Part shown: positions 38,320-48,287 of the stretch, piece after piece | How the letters are laid out: the number at the start of each line of letters is the position of its first letter | Numbering within the stretch: the stretch's first letter is position 1 | DNA from: an uncultured Pelagibacteraceae bacterium | GTDB taxonomy: Bacteria > Pseudomonadota > Alphaproteobacteria > Pelagibacterales > Pelagibacteraceae | DNA length: 64,000 nt | Assembly: GCA_902540595.1 (NCBI GenBank) | Contig: CACBNI010000004.1 | Location: forward strand, 57,144-121,143 | Direction of reading: 5' to 3' | Translations under genes and position numbers: made by a program | The notes under the pieces: model-generated | Database searches by the model: none | Told to the model about the DNA's origin: nothing | Seen by the model: only the letters and a program-made list of their open reading frames with translations

Positions 38320-39267
38320 CTACTTAGTAAAAGCTTGCCAAACTGACTTATTATCAGCTAACCATTTTTTAGCTGCGTCTTCATGAGTCATCTTATCTAA
38401 ATCAACTAAAGCTGCCATTGCTCCAATTTGACTTGTAGAAAATGACATTTTTTTAAATGCTTTAGCTGCATTTGGATGAGTTTTTGGAAAATCCTCATTA
38501 ACTGCTTTTTTCAGATAACCATCTGGAGAACCGCATTTTCCATCTCCACCATCTTCTGGTCTGCAACCTGCGGTGTATGGAGGAAAGTCAATAAATGTAA
38601 AACCAGCACCATCAGTAAAGTTTGGTGTCCAATTGAAAATTATTGTTCCTCTTCCTTCTTTTTCAGCAGCTGCTAATTCAGCCCAAAGCGCATCTGCACT
38701 TCCGGCAAATTTTACCCACCAAAGGTCACCTAAACCTAAAGCGTCAACCCTTTGAGGTATTAAATCACCATGCCAAGTTTGTGGACCTTCCAACATTCTT
38801 CCTTTTCCATTTGGTGAGTCAGGTGTTGTGAAGTTTTTAGCACAGTCAGGATTTTTTAAAGCTGTCCAGTCTGGAAGACCAGGGCATAATCCTTTATCTG
38901 TAACCCAGTTAGGATATCCCATATCTTCAAGTGTTCTTGCTTCATGATCTCCCCAATCAAGTAAGCCACCTTTGTCTAGAGCTGTTGTAAATGATTTACC
39001 AAATGCAGATTCCCATACTTCGTGAGATATAGTTACATCTCCAATTCTGATTGACTCGTAAACTGCTTGTGAGTCAGCATTTACATATTTAACATTGTTA
39101 CCCATGCTTTCGAAAATTCCACCAATAACATACGCCATTACAATTTGGCTTGACCAGTTATGAGTTGGGATTACGATGGGTTTTTTGCTATCTGCAGCAT
39201 TAGAAATTCCTGCAAAACTAACTACAGAAATTATAAGAGCAGATAATAATGATATTATTTTTTTCAT
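38320..39267 (-). CDS. ABC transporter substrate-binding protein, OpuAC/TmoX type
   Basis: Start reassigned to ATG at 39267 preceded by GAGGGG; signal peptide; PIVIPTHNWSSQIVMAYVIGGIFESMGNNVKYVNADSQAVYESIRIGDV. Confidence 0.85.
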   Translation of the reverse strand: MKKIISLLSALIISVVSFAGISNAADSKKPIVIPTHNWSSQIVMAYVIGGIFESMGNNVKYVNADSQAVYESIRIGDVTISHEVWESAFGKSFTTALDKGGLLDWGDHEARTLEDMGYPNWVTDKGLCPGLPDWTALKNPDCAKNFTTPDSPNGKGRMLEGPQTWHGDLIPQRVDALGLGDLWWVKFAGSADALWAELAAAEKEGRGTIIFNWTPNFTDGAGFTFIDFPPYTAGCRPEDGGDGKCGSPDGYLKKAVNEDFPKTHPNAAKAFKKMSFSTSQIGAMAALVDLDKMTHEDAAKKWLADNKSVWQAFTK

Positions 39268-39374
39268 TTTTTTCCCCTCGATTATTAATATTAATGTCAA
39301 AGTATGTTCTGATTTAAAGGTATAGTCAACTCGTTTTCAGTATAATATGGTCACAATAAAATTATAATAAAACA

Positions 39375-41720
39375 TTGAAGATGTTAGGAACTAGTAAAGA
39401 AATAAAATATCCAGGACTAAATATTTTACCACCAGGAGTTGAAAGACATATTGTAAATGGTGGTGGCCTTACTGCTTTTTATATTTTTCCTGATGATGAA
39501 ATAGAGATTATTAATAACGATGGAAATCAAATTTGTGAAATTATATGTTTCAATAAAGATGGAAAATCAGATGTGGGTATTTTAAACCTTAAAAGTAACA
39601 ATAATAAAAATTTTATTAGAGATATCTTAAGTAAAAAAGATGAGAGTATTCTAGCAACCAATTATCAACTTAAAAAACTAAATTTAAATATTTCAAATTC
39701 AAAATCCTCAATCGTATTTGATATTGATAGTCAAATTGGCGAAAAAATTAAATTAAAGTCTAAAGATAATTGTTTTGCAATATTTGCAGCTCCTGGACAA
39801 GACATGGATGTTACAAAGCAAAATCCTCCTACAGATTTAATTATTTATATTAAAAGAGCAAATATTATTGATTACAAAGAATTAAATGTTATTCCAAACC
39901 CTGTCTTTGAACCATCGCACGAGGAGAATATAAAAAAAGCAAGTAGTATATCTTATGAAGTTAAAGAAGGTGACTACATTCAAGTGATAAGTCCAACTGG
40001 AAGACAATGTTCAGACTTTGTGGCATTTGACACAAAGAAATTAGAAAAAGGAATTGAGAAAGGTTTAGATTGGCAAACAACTAGAACTTTCATGGGAAAT
40101 ACATTTCCAGGTCCAGGATTATTTTCTAAATTTTATGATACTGACCATGAGCCTTTGGTAGAAGTAATTAGAGATACCGTTGGTAAACATGATACGTTTA
40201 ATCTTGCCTGTACTTCAAAGTACTATGAGGATGCTGGTTATTTTGGCCATGCAAATTGCTCAGATAATCTTACAGAAAGTATGTCTAAGTATGGTCTTCA
40301 AAAACAAAAAGGCTGGCACGCAATCAATTTATTTTTTAATACCTCTGAAGGTGGTTTAAACTCAGTCATTTCCGATGAATCTTATTCTCGTCCTGGAGAT
40401 TATGTCATGTTTAGAGCGTTAAAAGATTTAACTATTGGCACAACAGCGTGTCCAAGTGATATAGATCCTTGTAATTCATGGAATCCAACTAATATTTTTG
40501 TTAGAACATATGACAAAAAAAAAGAATTTACTAAATCATTTGCATTTAGGATGAAAACAGACTCTGAAAAAAAACTCACAAGAAATTCTGGCTTTTATGA
40601 AAGAACATCCAGGCTAACTAGAAATTTTATAGATGCCAGAGGTTTTTGGCTTCCAAATGATTACACAAAACATGGGCTTGTTAATGAGTACAACGCTTGC
40701 AGAAATGATGCGGTTTTAATTGACTTATCCTCGTTAAGAAAATTTGAAATTATTGGCCCTGATGCAGAAGAGTTATTAAATTATACACTTACAAGAAACA
40801 TTAAAAAATTATCGGTAGGTCAAGTTGTGTATTCTGCGATGTGCTACGAAAATGGAATGATGTTTGATGATGGTACTCTTTTACGATTAAGTGAGACTGG
40901 TTTTAGATGGATTTGTGGAGATGAATATGGCGGCGAATGGTTAAAAGAAATTGCAAAAAAGAAAAATTTTAATGCAAACATTAAAAATTCAACAGACCAA
41001 ATAAGTAACGTTTCATTACAAGGACCAAAAAGTCGGGAAATTTTAAAAAAGATAATTTTTACACCTCCAACTCAACCTTCCATAGATGAACTTGGTTGGT
41101 TTAGATTTAGCATTTGTAGAATAGAAGAGTTGCAAGGAATACCATTGATTGTATCTAGAACTGGTTATACTGGTGAGTTAGGTTATGAAATTTGGTGTCA
41201 CCCTAAACATGCTCCTGAAGTCTGGGATAAATTAATGGAAGCAGGAAAAGAAGATGGTTTGATTCCTGCAGGATTTGGAGCTTTAGACAAACTTAGAATT
41301 GAAGCAGGATTAATTTTATTTGGTAATGAGTTTGATGGTCAACAAGATCCTTTTGAAGCAGGAATTGGTTTTGCTGTTCCTTTGAAAACAAAAGAAGAGG
41401 ATTTTATTGGTAAAGAAGAATTAATAAAAAGAAAAAATAACCCTCAAAAAAAACTTGTTGGGTTGGAATTAGCTGGTAAAGAAATTGCTGGTCATGGTGA
41501 CTGTGTTCATATTGGAAGATCTCAAGTTGGTGTGGTTACAAGTGGATGCCTATCATCAACTTTAAATAAAAATATAGCATTGTGTAGAATTGATATGCAG
41601 TATTCAGAGATTGGGACTGAGGTTGAAGTTGGTAAAATTGATGGTCATCAAAAAAGAATAGCTGCCAAAGTAGTTGTCTTTCCTTTTTATGACCCAACTA
41701 AGTCTAGAGTAAGATCATAA
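39375..41720 (+). CDS. tdm: Trimethylamine N-oxide demethylase-like: DUF1989 domain fused to GcvT-type THF domain
   Basis: N-terminal DUF1989-like with GRQCSDFVAFD and CTSKYYEDAGYFGHANC; C-terminal GcvT (LVSRTGYTGELGYEIWCHP); tmm/transporter context. Start may be ATG at 39381. Confidence 0.85.
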   Translation: MKMLGTSKEIKYPGLNILPPGVERHIVNGGGLTAFYIFPDDEIEIINNDGNQICEIICFNKDGKSDVGILNLKSNNNKNFIRDILSKKDESILATNYQLKKLNLNISNSKSSIVFDIDSQIGEKIKLKSKDNCFAIFAAPGQDMDVTKQNPPTDLIIYIKRANIIDYKELNVIPNPVFEPSHEENIKKASSISYEVKEGDYIQVISPTGRQCSDFVAFDTKKLEKGIEKGLDWQTTRTFMGNTFPGPGLFSKFYDTDHEPLVEVIRDTVGKHDTFNLACTSKYYEDAGYFGHANCSDNLTESMSKYGLQKQKGWHAINLFFNTSEGGLNSVISDESYSRPGDYVMFRALKDLTIGTTACPSDIDPCNSWNPTNIFVRTYDKKKEFTKSFAFRMKTDSEKKLTRNSGFYERTSRLTRNFIDARGFWLPNDYTKHGLVNEYNACRNDAVLIDLSSLRKFEIIGPDAEELLNYTLTRNIKKLSVGQVVYSAMCYENGMMFDDGTLLRLSETGFRWICGDEYGGEWLKEIAKKKNFNANIKNSTDQISNVSLQGPKSREILKKIIFTPPTQPSIDELGWFRFSICRIEELQGIPLIVSRTGYTGELGYEIWCHPKHAPEVWDKLMEAGKEDGLIPAGFGALDKLRIEAGLILFGNEFDGQQDPFEAGIGFAVPLKTKEEDFIGKEELIKRKNNPQKKLVGLELAGKEIAGHGDCVHIGRSQVGVVTSGCLSSTLNKNIALCRIDMQYSEIGTEVEVGKIDGHQKRIAAKVVVFPFYDPTKSRVRS

Positions 41721-41725
41721 ATTAA

Positions 41726-42076
41726 ATGCCAAAAGACAAAAAAACTCTATTAAATTTCTGGGAAGATCAAATGAGACAATCTCATACCTCAAGTAACTAT
41801 TTTTTTAGAAAATCACCTTCTCATTATCATATGATGTTATTAGTAATGTCTGCCTACAAAGAAAATAAAAAATTATCTGTTGAACAACTAAAAACTAAAC
41901 TATTCAAAACATCGAGGCCAAAATCGGCTTTAATCATTAATGAAGCTTGCGAAAAAGGATTCTTCTTATTAGAAAAAACTTCAACAGATCAAAGAATTAA
42001 AAATATTAAGCCAAGTGACTCTTTTATCAAAGAGTTCAATGAATATTTGACTACTCTTAAAAATATAAGCTATTAA
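41726..42076 (+). CDS. Small winged-helix/MarR-like putative regulator
   Basis: 116 aa; LSVEQLKTKLFKTSRPKSALIINEACEKGFFLLEKTSTDQRIKNIKPSD resembles a MarR-type wHTH plus wing. Confidence 0.5.
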   Translation: MPKDKKTLLNFWEDQMRQSHTSSNYFFRKSPSHYHMMLLVMSAYKENKKLSVEQLKTKLFKTSRPKSALIINEACEKGFFLLEKTSTDQRIKNIKPSDSFIKEFNEYLTTLKNISY

Positions 42077-42178
42077 GCAAATATTTCTGTTAAGTTTAAA
42101 GTGTATATTTTATATATATACTTTTTAGTTCTAAAAATAATTATATTAATTCTACTTTGTAAAAAATAAGGTTTCATA

Positions 42179-43504
42179 ATGTCATTACCCACAAAAGCAA
42201 AAGTAGTCATTATAGGTGGTGGAATACACGGTTTAAGTACCGCATGGAAACTATCAGAAACATATAAAAATCCTGGAGACATAGTTGTTCTAGAAAAAAA
42301 AGATACTGCTGCAGGTGCAAGTGGCATTGCATGTGGTGTTGTAAGAAATAATTATTTTCAGCCAGCAATGAGAGAATTAATGGCACATTCAGTTTCTATA
42401 TGGGAAAGTGATCCAGATGCTTTCAAGTATAATGCAGTTGGATATTTACAAATTTCGCCTGAAGTTATGCATGAAGACGTAGCTTCAATTTATGAGCAGC
42501 AAAAAGCAATTGGTTATGATTCAGAATTTATAGAAGGTGAAAAAGATTGTACGAATTATATGAAAGGTATGTTCGATGATTGGCAAGCTAAAGGCATAAC
42601 GTCTATTTTGCATGAAAAAAAAGGTGGTTACGCATTTAATGTGGACTCTATAAAAGCGCTTGAAAAAAAATCAACATCAAACGGAGTAAACGTATTTAAA
42701 GAAATTAAAGTAACTGGATTTAAAAGAGGAAGTAACAGTAAAGCTGTAACCGGTGTAGAAACTGATAAAGGTACTATTGAATGCGAACAAGTAGTAGTTG
42801 GTGCAGGTCCTTGGGTAAGAGATTTCTGGAACATGTTAGAACTTCCAAAGACTGCAAATATTAAAGATAAAGATGGTAAGTTTCATAAAACAGACATGTG
42901 GAAATACTGGATGCTGCAAGAAGGTGTTCTAGGTGTTGAGCCAGATTTTTTAAAAATGAATAATGGCAAACAACCCCCTGTGATTCATGTCGACTCTACA
43001 GCTCCATTATATTCTGACTCAACAAAAAAACTAATTACCGATAAAATTTGGGGAATTTATTACAAGCCAGACATTGAAGGATTAGGTGTACAGGGCGGGA
43101 CATCTCCTTACATAGTTGATAAACATTTTGATCAAGTTAATGTTGACCCGTACGGAGTGGAGTCTCCTGAATACCAAACAACAGAAGCATTTAATGATAT
43201 GTGGTGTTCAGCTCTAGCACATTGTCAAAAAAGATTTGAGGGAAAATCTGGTTTATATAGAAAAGGACCATCAGGTGGTCTTGGATGCATGACACCAGAC
43301 TCGTTTCCGATCTTTGATAGATTTTTAGAAAATGTTTATATGATTGCTGATGCTAATCATGGATATAAAATGATTGGTGTAGGTGAACTTGTTGCAAAAG
43401 AAATTCTGGGTACTGAAAGTGATTTATTGAAACCGTTTAGATTCAACCGTTACGAGAAAGGTGAACTTCACCCTACTTCGAACAGTCCGTTCCCTTGGAG
43501 TTAA
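42179..43504 (+). CDS. FAD-dependent oxidoreductase (DAO family, sarcosine oxidase beta-like)
   Basis: VVIIGGGIHGLSTAWKLSE; FAD-binding GxGxxG; GVGELVAKEIL C-terminus. Confidence 0.87.
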   Translation: MSLPTKAKVVIIGGGIHGLSTAWKLSETYKNPGDIVVLEKKDTAAGASGIACGVVRNNYFQPAMRELMAHSVSIWESDPDAFKYNAVGYLQISPEVMHEDVASIYEQQKAIGYDSEFIEGEKDCTNYMKGMFDDWQAKGITSILHEKKGGYAFNVDSIKALEKKSTSNGVNVFKEIKVTGFKRGSNSKAVTGVETDKGTIECEQVVVGAGPWVRDFWNMLELPKTANIKDKDGKFHKTDMWKYWMLQEGVLGVEPDFLKMNNGKQPPVIHVDSTAPLYSDSTKKLITDKIWGIYYKPDIEGLGVQGGTSPYIVDKHFDQVNVDPYGVESPEYQTTEAFNDMWCSALAHCQKRFEGKSGLYRKGPSGGLGCMTPDSFPIFDRFLENVYMIADANHGYKMIGVGELVAKEILGTESDLLKPFRFNRYEKGELHPTSNSPFPWS

Positions 43505-43574
43505 ACTTCAAGCCTAGACACAAATAAATTTTTCAGCTACGCTTTATAAAATTTATAATTCATTAAGGGGAAAA

Positions 43575-45044
43575 ATGACTGATTTAGAAAAACATGTTAA
43601 CCAACCTGGAAGAGATAAACTAGTAAAACAGGTTAGAGCTAAAATTAATGAACTTAAAATTGATTATATTTTTTTTCAGTTCATATCTGTTACTGGAAGA
43701 GTTGTGGGTAAAGGAATACCTGCAGACCATTGGGAAAGAACTTGCGAAAAAGGTTTTCAATTAGTTTATGGTGCAACAGCAAACCTTTTCTTGGATCGTC
43801 ACAATAACTACATAGGTTATGGACCTGAAGCTAAAGAACTTGTTGGAATACCAGATCCTGAAACTTTTTGTCAGTTACCTTGGGATAAAAAAGTTGCGAG
43901 AGTTTTTGTAACATGTTTTAGAAACAGAGAAGAGAGAGAAAATCCAGGTGGTCATCTTACGTCTGATTGTAGGGGTAACTTAAGAATTATAGCTAAGGAA
44001 TTTAAGAAAAAGCATGGTTATCAGTTAAGAGTTGGAACAGAGCCTGAGATGATGTGGTTAACAAGAAATGAAGATGGAACTCCTACTGGAAAGGGTTTCT
44101 CGAAACCATATTGTTATCATATTGACCAATTCGAGTCATTAAGACCAGTGTTTATGAGGGTAATGGAATACGCAAGAGCTATGGGTTTTGATATGATTCA
44201 AGGAGACCATGAAGATGCTCCAGGTCAGTTAGAATTAAACTGGATGTTTGATGATGTTTTAAGAAATGCAGACAGATTATCAACTTACAGACAAATTTGT
44301 GCACAAGTTGCTAGAGAGTTTAATTTAATTGCTTGCTTTATGACAAAACCTTTTATGGGTGTTTCTGCAAGTGGATGTCATACCAATATGTCTTTATGGA
44401 CAGGCGGAAAAGACAAAGTAAACAAATTGGGTCATAAATCTCTTCCTGGAATGGATGAAGTGTTTAGTTATGTTGAAGGTGGAACAAATACATTCATGCC
44501 AGACACTAAAGATGTTCAGTTACCAGGTAAGATTGGATTAAAATCTATTGGTGGTGTTATGAAACACCTTCCTGCTTTAACTGCTATTGGATCATCCACA
44601 GTTAATTCTTATAGAAGATTATGGGATCAAGGTTTCTGGGCTCCTGTTTATGCTGACTGGGGTTATCAAAACAGAACTTGTGGTTTAAGAGTATCTGCTC
44701 CTGGTAGATTTGAGTACCGATCGGTAGACTCTATGCATAATCCTTATTTAATGGGAGCATCATTGTTAAAAGCATTTGATGATGGACTAACAAACAACAT
44801 AGATCCAGGTAAGCCTGAGTCTAGAAATATATATGAGGCTCAAAAAGCAGGAAAGGATGTTAAAAAATTACCTTTAAGTTTAGGTGAAGCTTTGGACAGA
44901 TTGGCAGAAGATAAAGTAATACAATCTGCTATGCCTGATGAAATGTATAAAATTTTCCATTGGTATAAAAATGATGAATGGGAAAGATTTTTAGGTGCAA
45001 CAACTCAATGGGATCTGGATACTTATCTAGATTGTCTTCCATAG
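43575..45044 (+). CDS. Glutamine synthetase family protein (type III-like), substrate uncertain
   Basis: MIQGDHEDAPGQLELNW; KPFMGVSASGCHTNMSLW; PGRFEYRSVDSMHNPYL. Confidence 0.85.
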   Translation: MTDLEKHVNQPGRDKLVKQVRAKINELKIDYIFFQFISVTGRVVGKGIPADHWERTCEKGFQLVYGATANLFLDRHNNYIGYGPEAKELVGIPDPETFCQLPWDKKVARVFVTCFRNREERENPGGHLTSDCRGNLRIIAKEFKKKHGYQLRVGTEPEMMWLTRNEDGTPTGKGFSKPYCYHIDQFESLRPVFMRVMEYARAMGFDMIQGDHEDAPGQLELNWMFDDVLRNADRLSTYRQICAQVAREFNLIACFMTKPFMGVSASGCHTNMSLWTGGKDKVNKLGHKSLPGMDEVFSYVEGGTNTFMPDTKDVQLPGKIGLKSIGGVMKHLPALTAIGSSTVNSYRRLWDQGFWAPVYADWGYQNRTCGLRVSAPGRFEYRSVDSMHNPYLMGASLLKAFDDGLTNNIDPGKPESRNIYEAQKAGKDVKKLPLSLGEALDRLAEDKVIQSAMPDEMYKIFHWYKNDEWERFLGATTQWDLDTYLDCLP

Positions 45045-45072
45045 GTCTTAAAATAAAAGAAGGGTATAAAAT

Positions 45073-46017
45073 ATGTGTGGTATTGCAGGTTTAATTCATA
45101 GAGGAAAATCTTCAAATGTTGGAAGTGAGCTTCAGGGTATGCTTCAAGCATTAAAACATAGAGGTGAAGATTCAACGGGCTATGCTTTATACGGAGATAC
45201 GGATGGTAAAAATTTTATCATGCGTTTTAAGGTTGGAGAAAATGTTGGAGAAGGTAGTTCTTCAGTTATGGAAGATGTTTCGGTCTACGATGAAAGAAAA
45301 AAAATCGTTGATCAGACTCTATCTGAGATGGGTGCAAAAATTATCAAAGAGGAAAGAACTCTTCCCTACTCATTAAGATATGAAGTTGATTATGAAACTA
45401 AAGATTTATTAGATTTTTCTCAAAGAATTGAAAGTATTCCTGGAGTAGAAATATTATCTATGGGAAAATCTTTAGAGGTAATCAAAGATCTAGGGAACGC
45501 AAAAATGGTGTGTGACAGATATAGTTTAGATAAACTTGTTGGAACACACGCTATAGGTCATGCAAGAATGGCAACTGAGTCTGGTGTAGATATAAAATCA
45601 GCCCACCCTTTCTGGGGTTATCCTTTTAGTGATGTGTCAGTTGTTCATAATGGACAGCTTACAAATTATTGGAACAACAGAAGAGTTTTGGAAAATAAAG
45701 GTATGAGATTTATGTCAGAATGTGACTCAGAATTGATAGCGGTTTATATAGCACAAAAAATGAGAGAGGGAGCAAGTCTTGAAGAAGGAATGAAAGACTC
45801 TCTATCTGGGCTTGATGGTGTTTTTACCTATTTTGTAGCAACAAAAGACTCTTTAGGTATGGCAAAAGATACAATGGCAGCAAAACCTTTGGTGCTTTAT
45901 GAGTCAGATGATTTAGTTGCAATGGGATCAGAAGAGATAGCAATCAGATCTGTGTTACCACAAGAAATTGACACTTATGATCCGTTTGATGGAGAGGTAA
46001 AAGTATGGCAAATATAA
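45073..46017 (+). CDS. mgsA: Class II glutamine amidotransferase, N-methylglutamate synthase subunit A-like
   Basis: MCGIAGLIHRG Ntn-hydrolase N-terminus; GHARMATES; VVHNGQLTNY. Confidence 0.83.
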   Translation: MCGIAGLIHRGKSSNVGSELQGMLQALKHRGEDSTGYALYGDTDGKNFIMRFKVGENVGEGSSSVMEDVSVYDERKKIVDQTLSEMGAKIIKEERTLPYSLRYEVDYETKDLLDFSQRIESIPGVEILSMGKSLEVIKDLGNAKMVCDRYSLDKLVGTHAIGHARMATESGVDIKSAHPFWGYPFSDVSVVHNGQLTNYWNNRRVLENKGMRFMSECDSELIAVYIAQKMREGASLEEGMKDSLSGLDGVFTYFVATKDSLGMAKDTMAAKPLVLYESDDLVAMGSEEIAIRSVLPQEIDTYDPFDGEVKVWQI

Positions 46018-46859
46018 AAACTAGTGAGAAAAAGTCTAAAGCCCAATCAATGGGTATGCATACAGAGGTATTAACAGGAAGAACACAACAAAAGTTTTTT
46101 AACCCTGATGAGGCTGAAAACTTTTATTATTTTGGAACTTACGACGTTGATTTTAATAAAAGAACAGATTTAGATGTAATGAATATGTCAGCACCTGAAG
46201 CTAATAAAGAAATAGATAACTTGATGAGCCAAGGATATGGGACAATAGTAATTAAAAATCCACAAGGAAAACATAGTTTAGGTGTTGGTATTTTGAATAA
46301 ACTAAATTTAATTTTTGAAGGAAGTTTAGGTTATTTTGGAATGGGATCTTGTGATGGTCCAATAGTCAGAATCAATGGCAGAGTTGGTTGGTCATGTGCA
46401 GAAAATTTAATGGCTGGAAAAGTTGTTATTGAAAAAAATGCAGGTTCTTGTTTTGGAGCCGCAATAAGAGGTGGAGATTTAATTTGCAAAGGTAGTGTTG
46501 GTGCAAGAACTGGTATCGATATGAAAGGTGGAACGATTATTATCGGTGGAGATGCTGGAGCATTTACTGGTTTTATGATGCAAAGAGGAAGAATAATTAT
46601 CCTTGGAGATGTTGGAATAAATTTAGGAGACTCTATGTACGATGGGACAATTTTCGTAGGTGGAGAAATTGGGTCATATGGTAGTGATGCTGTGGATGCA
46701 GAATTAACTTCTAGTGATCAAGATTGGTTAAGACGAAAACTAAAGGTTGCAGAAATAGGTGAAGATTTTGACGTTAGCAAAATGAAAAAAATTGTAGCTG
46801 GTAAAAAACTTTGGAATTATGATAATTTAGAACCTACAGAGAAGAAGGGAGCAATTTAA
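46005..46859 (+). CDS. mgsB: GltB C-terminal-domain-like protein, N-methylglutamate synthase subunit B-like
   Basis: Glycine-rich beta-helix repeats VIEKNAGSCFGAAIRGGDLICKGSVGARTGIDMKGGTIIIGGDAGAFTG. Confidence 0.83.
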   Translation: MANIKTSEKKSKAQSMGMHTEVLTGRTQQKFFNPDEAENFYYFGTYDVDFNKRTDLDVMNMSAPEANKEIDNLMSQGYGTIVIKNPQGKHSLGVGILNKLNLIFEGSLGYFGMGSCDGPIVRINGRVGWSCAENLMAGKVVIEKNAGSCFGAAIRGGDLICKGSVGARTGIDMKGGTIIIGGDAGAFTGFMMQRGRIIILGDVGINLGDSMYDGTIFVGGEIGSYGSDAVDAELTSSDQDWLRRKLKVAEIGEDFDVSKMKKIVAGKKLWNYDNLEPTEKKGAI

Positions 46860-48280
46860 TGCCTAAGAAAAAAAGTAAAAAAAATGGAAAAGTAAAATCA
46901 AATGGAAAAGGAGTTGGTGGAAAAGCTGACGTTCATGCACACGAAGATGGAAAAAGAAATAAAAGTTTATTAGGGCATAACGCTATCTTCACTCCTGAAG
47001 TAATCGACGACATACATATTAAAGCACAGTTAGGAAGATACAGAATGCGTGGAATGGCATTAATGAAAAAAATTCCAACGTTCGATGATTTAGTTTTCTT
47101 ACCAGGAACATTAACAAGATTTGTAATTGAAGGTTATAGAGAAAAATGTGAAACCAAAACAGTAATTGGTCCAAGATGTGAAAACCCAATTGAATTAGAT
47201 ATTCCAGTTTATATTACAGGGATGAGTTTTGGTGCATTATCTTATGAAGCTAAAACTGCTTTAGCAAGAGGAGCTACTATGGCTGGTAGCGCTACTTGTT
47301 CAGGTGAAGGTGGAATGATACCAGATGAAAGAAGATATTCTGAAAAATGGTACTATCAATGTATTCAATCAAGATACGGTTTTAATCCTCATCATGCTCA
47401 ATTAGCTGATGGAATAGAAGTTTTTATTGGACAGGGTCAAAAAGTTGGAATGGGTGGCCACCTTATGGGGCAAAAAGTAACTGACCAAGTTGCAGAAATG
47501 AGATCATTACCTTCAGGTATTGACCAAAGATCGCCTGCTAGACACCCTGACTGGTTAGGTCCTGATGATTTAGCTTTAAAGGTTGAAGAATTAAGACAAT
47601 TAACAAAAAATAAAGTACCAATTCAATTAAAATTAGGAGCATCAAAAGTTTATGATGACGTGCGTATGGCTGCAAAATGTGATCCTGATTCAATTTATCT
47701 AGATGGAATGGAAGGATCAACTGGAGCGGGACCACACATTGCCGCTGCAAATACTGGAATACCTGGAATTGCTGCTATTAGAGAAGCCAGAAGAGCGATT
47801 GATGATGTTGGTAAAACTGGAAAGGTAACTCTAATTTATGCAGGTGGTGTAAGAGATGGTGCCGATATGGCAAAAGCCCTAGCATTAGGAGCTGATGCAA
47901 TTGCAATTGGTACAGGATCAATGATTGCACTAAACTGTAACAAAGATATTCCTGAAGCTGATTTTGAAAAAGAAATGGGTGTAAAAGCTGGAGAATGTTA
48001 CCACTGTCACACAGGTCGTTGCCCAGTAGGAGTTGCTACGCAAGATCCAAAATTAAGAGCAAGATTAAATCCCGATGACGCTGCTTTAAGAGTTTATAAT
48101 TATTTGCATTCAATGACTCTAGAAGCTCAATTATTAGCTAGAGCTTGTGGTAAAACAAATATCCACTCATTAGAGCCTGAGGATTTAGCTGCATTAACAT
48201 CTGAGGCATCTGCTTTAGCAAAAGTTCCTTTAGCTGGAACTAATTATACTGTTGGAGTTGATAATTATCACAAAATATAA
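46859..48280 (+). CDS. mgsC: FMN-dependent glutamate synthase-like, N-methylglutamate synthase subunit C-like
   Basis: PVYITGMSFGALSYEAKTALARGATMAGSATCSGEGGM; CYHCHTGRCPVGVATQDP. Confidence 0.86.
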   Translation: MPKKKSKKNGKVKSNGKGVGGKADVHAHEDGKRNKSLLGHNAIFTPEVIDDIHIKAQLGRYRMRGMALMKKIPTFDDLVFLPGTLTRFVIEGYREKCETKTVIGPRCENPIELDIPVYITGMSFGALSYEAKTALARGATMAGSATCSGEGGMIPDERRYSEKWYYQCIQSRYGFNPHHAQLADGIEVFIGQGQKVGMGGHLMGQKVTDQVAEMRSLPSGIDQRSPARHPDWLGPDDLALKVEELRQLTKNKVPIQLKLGASKVYDDVRMAAKCDPDSIYLDGMEGSTGAGPHIAAANTGIPGIAAIREARRAIDDVGKTGKVTLIYAGGVRDGADMAKALALGADAIAIGTGSMIALNCNKDIPEADFEKEMGVKAGECYHCHTGRCPVGVATQDPKLRARLNPDDAALRVYNYLHSMTLEAQLLARACGKTNIHSLEPEDLAALTSEASALAKVPLAGTNYTVGVDNYHKI

Positions 48281-48287
48281 ATTAACT

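Noticed and set aside
42073-42327. 84-aa minus-strand ORF at the start of the FAD oxidoreductase
   Set aside because: Antisense to the FAD-binding region and an AT-rich spacer; no support.
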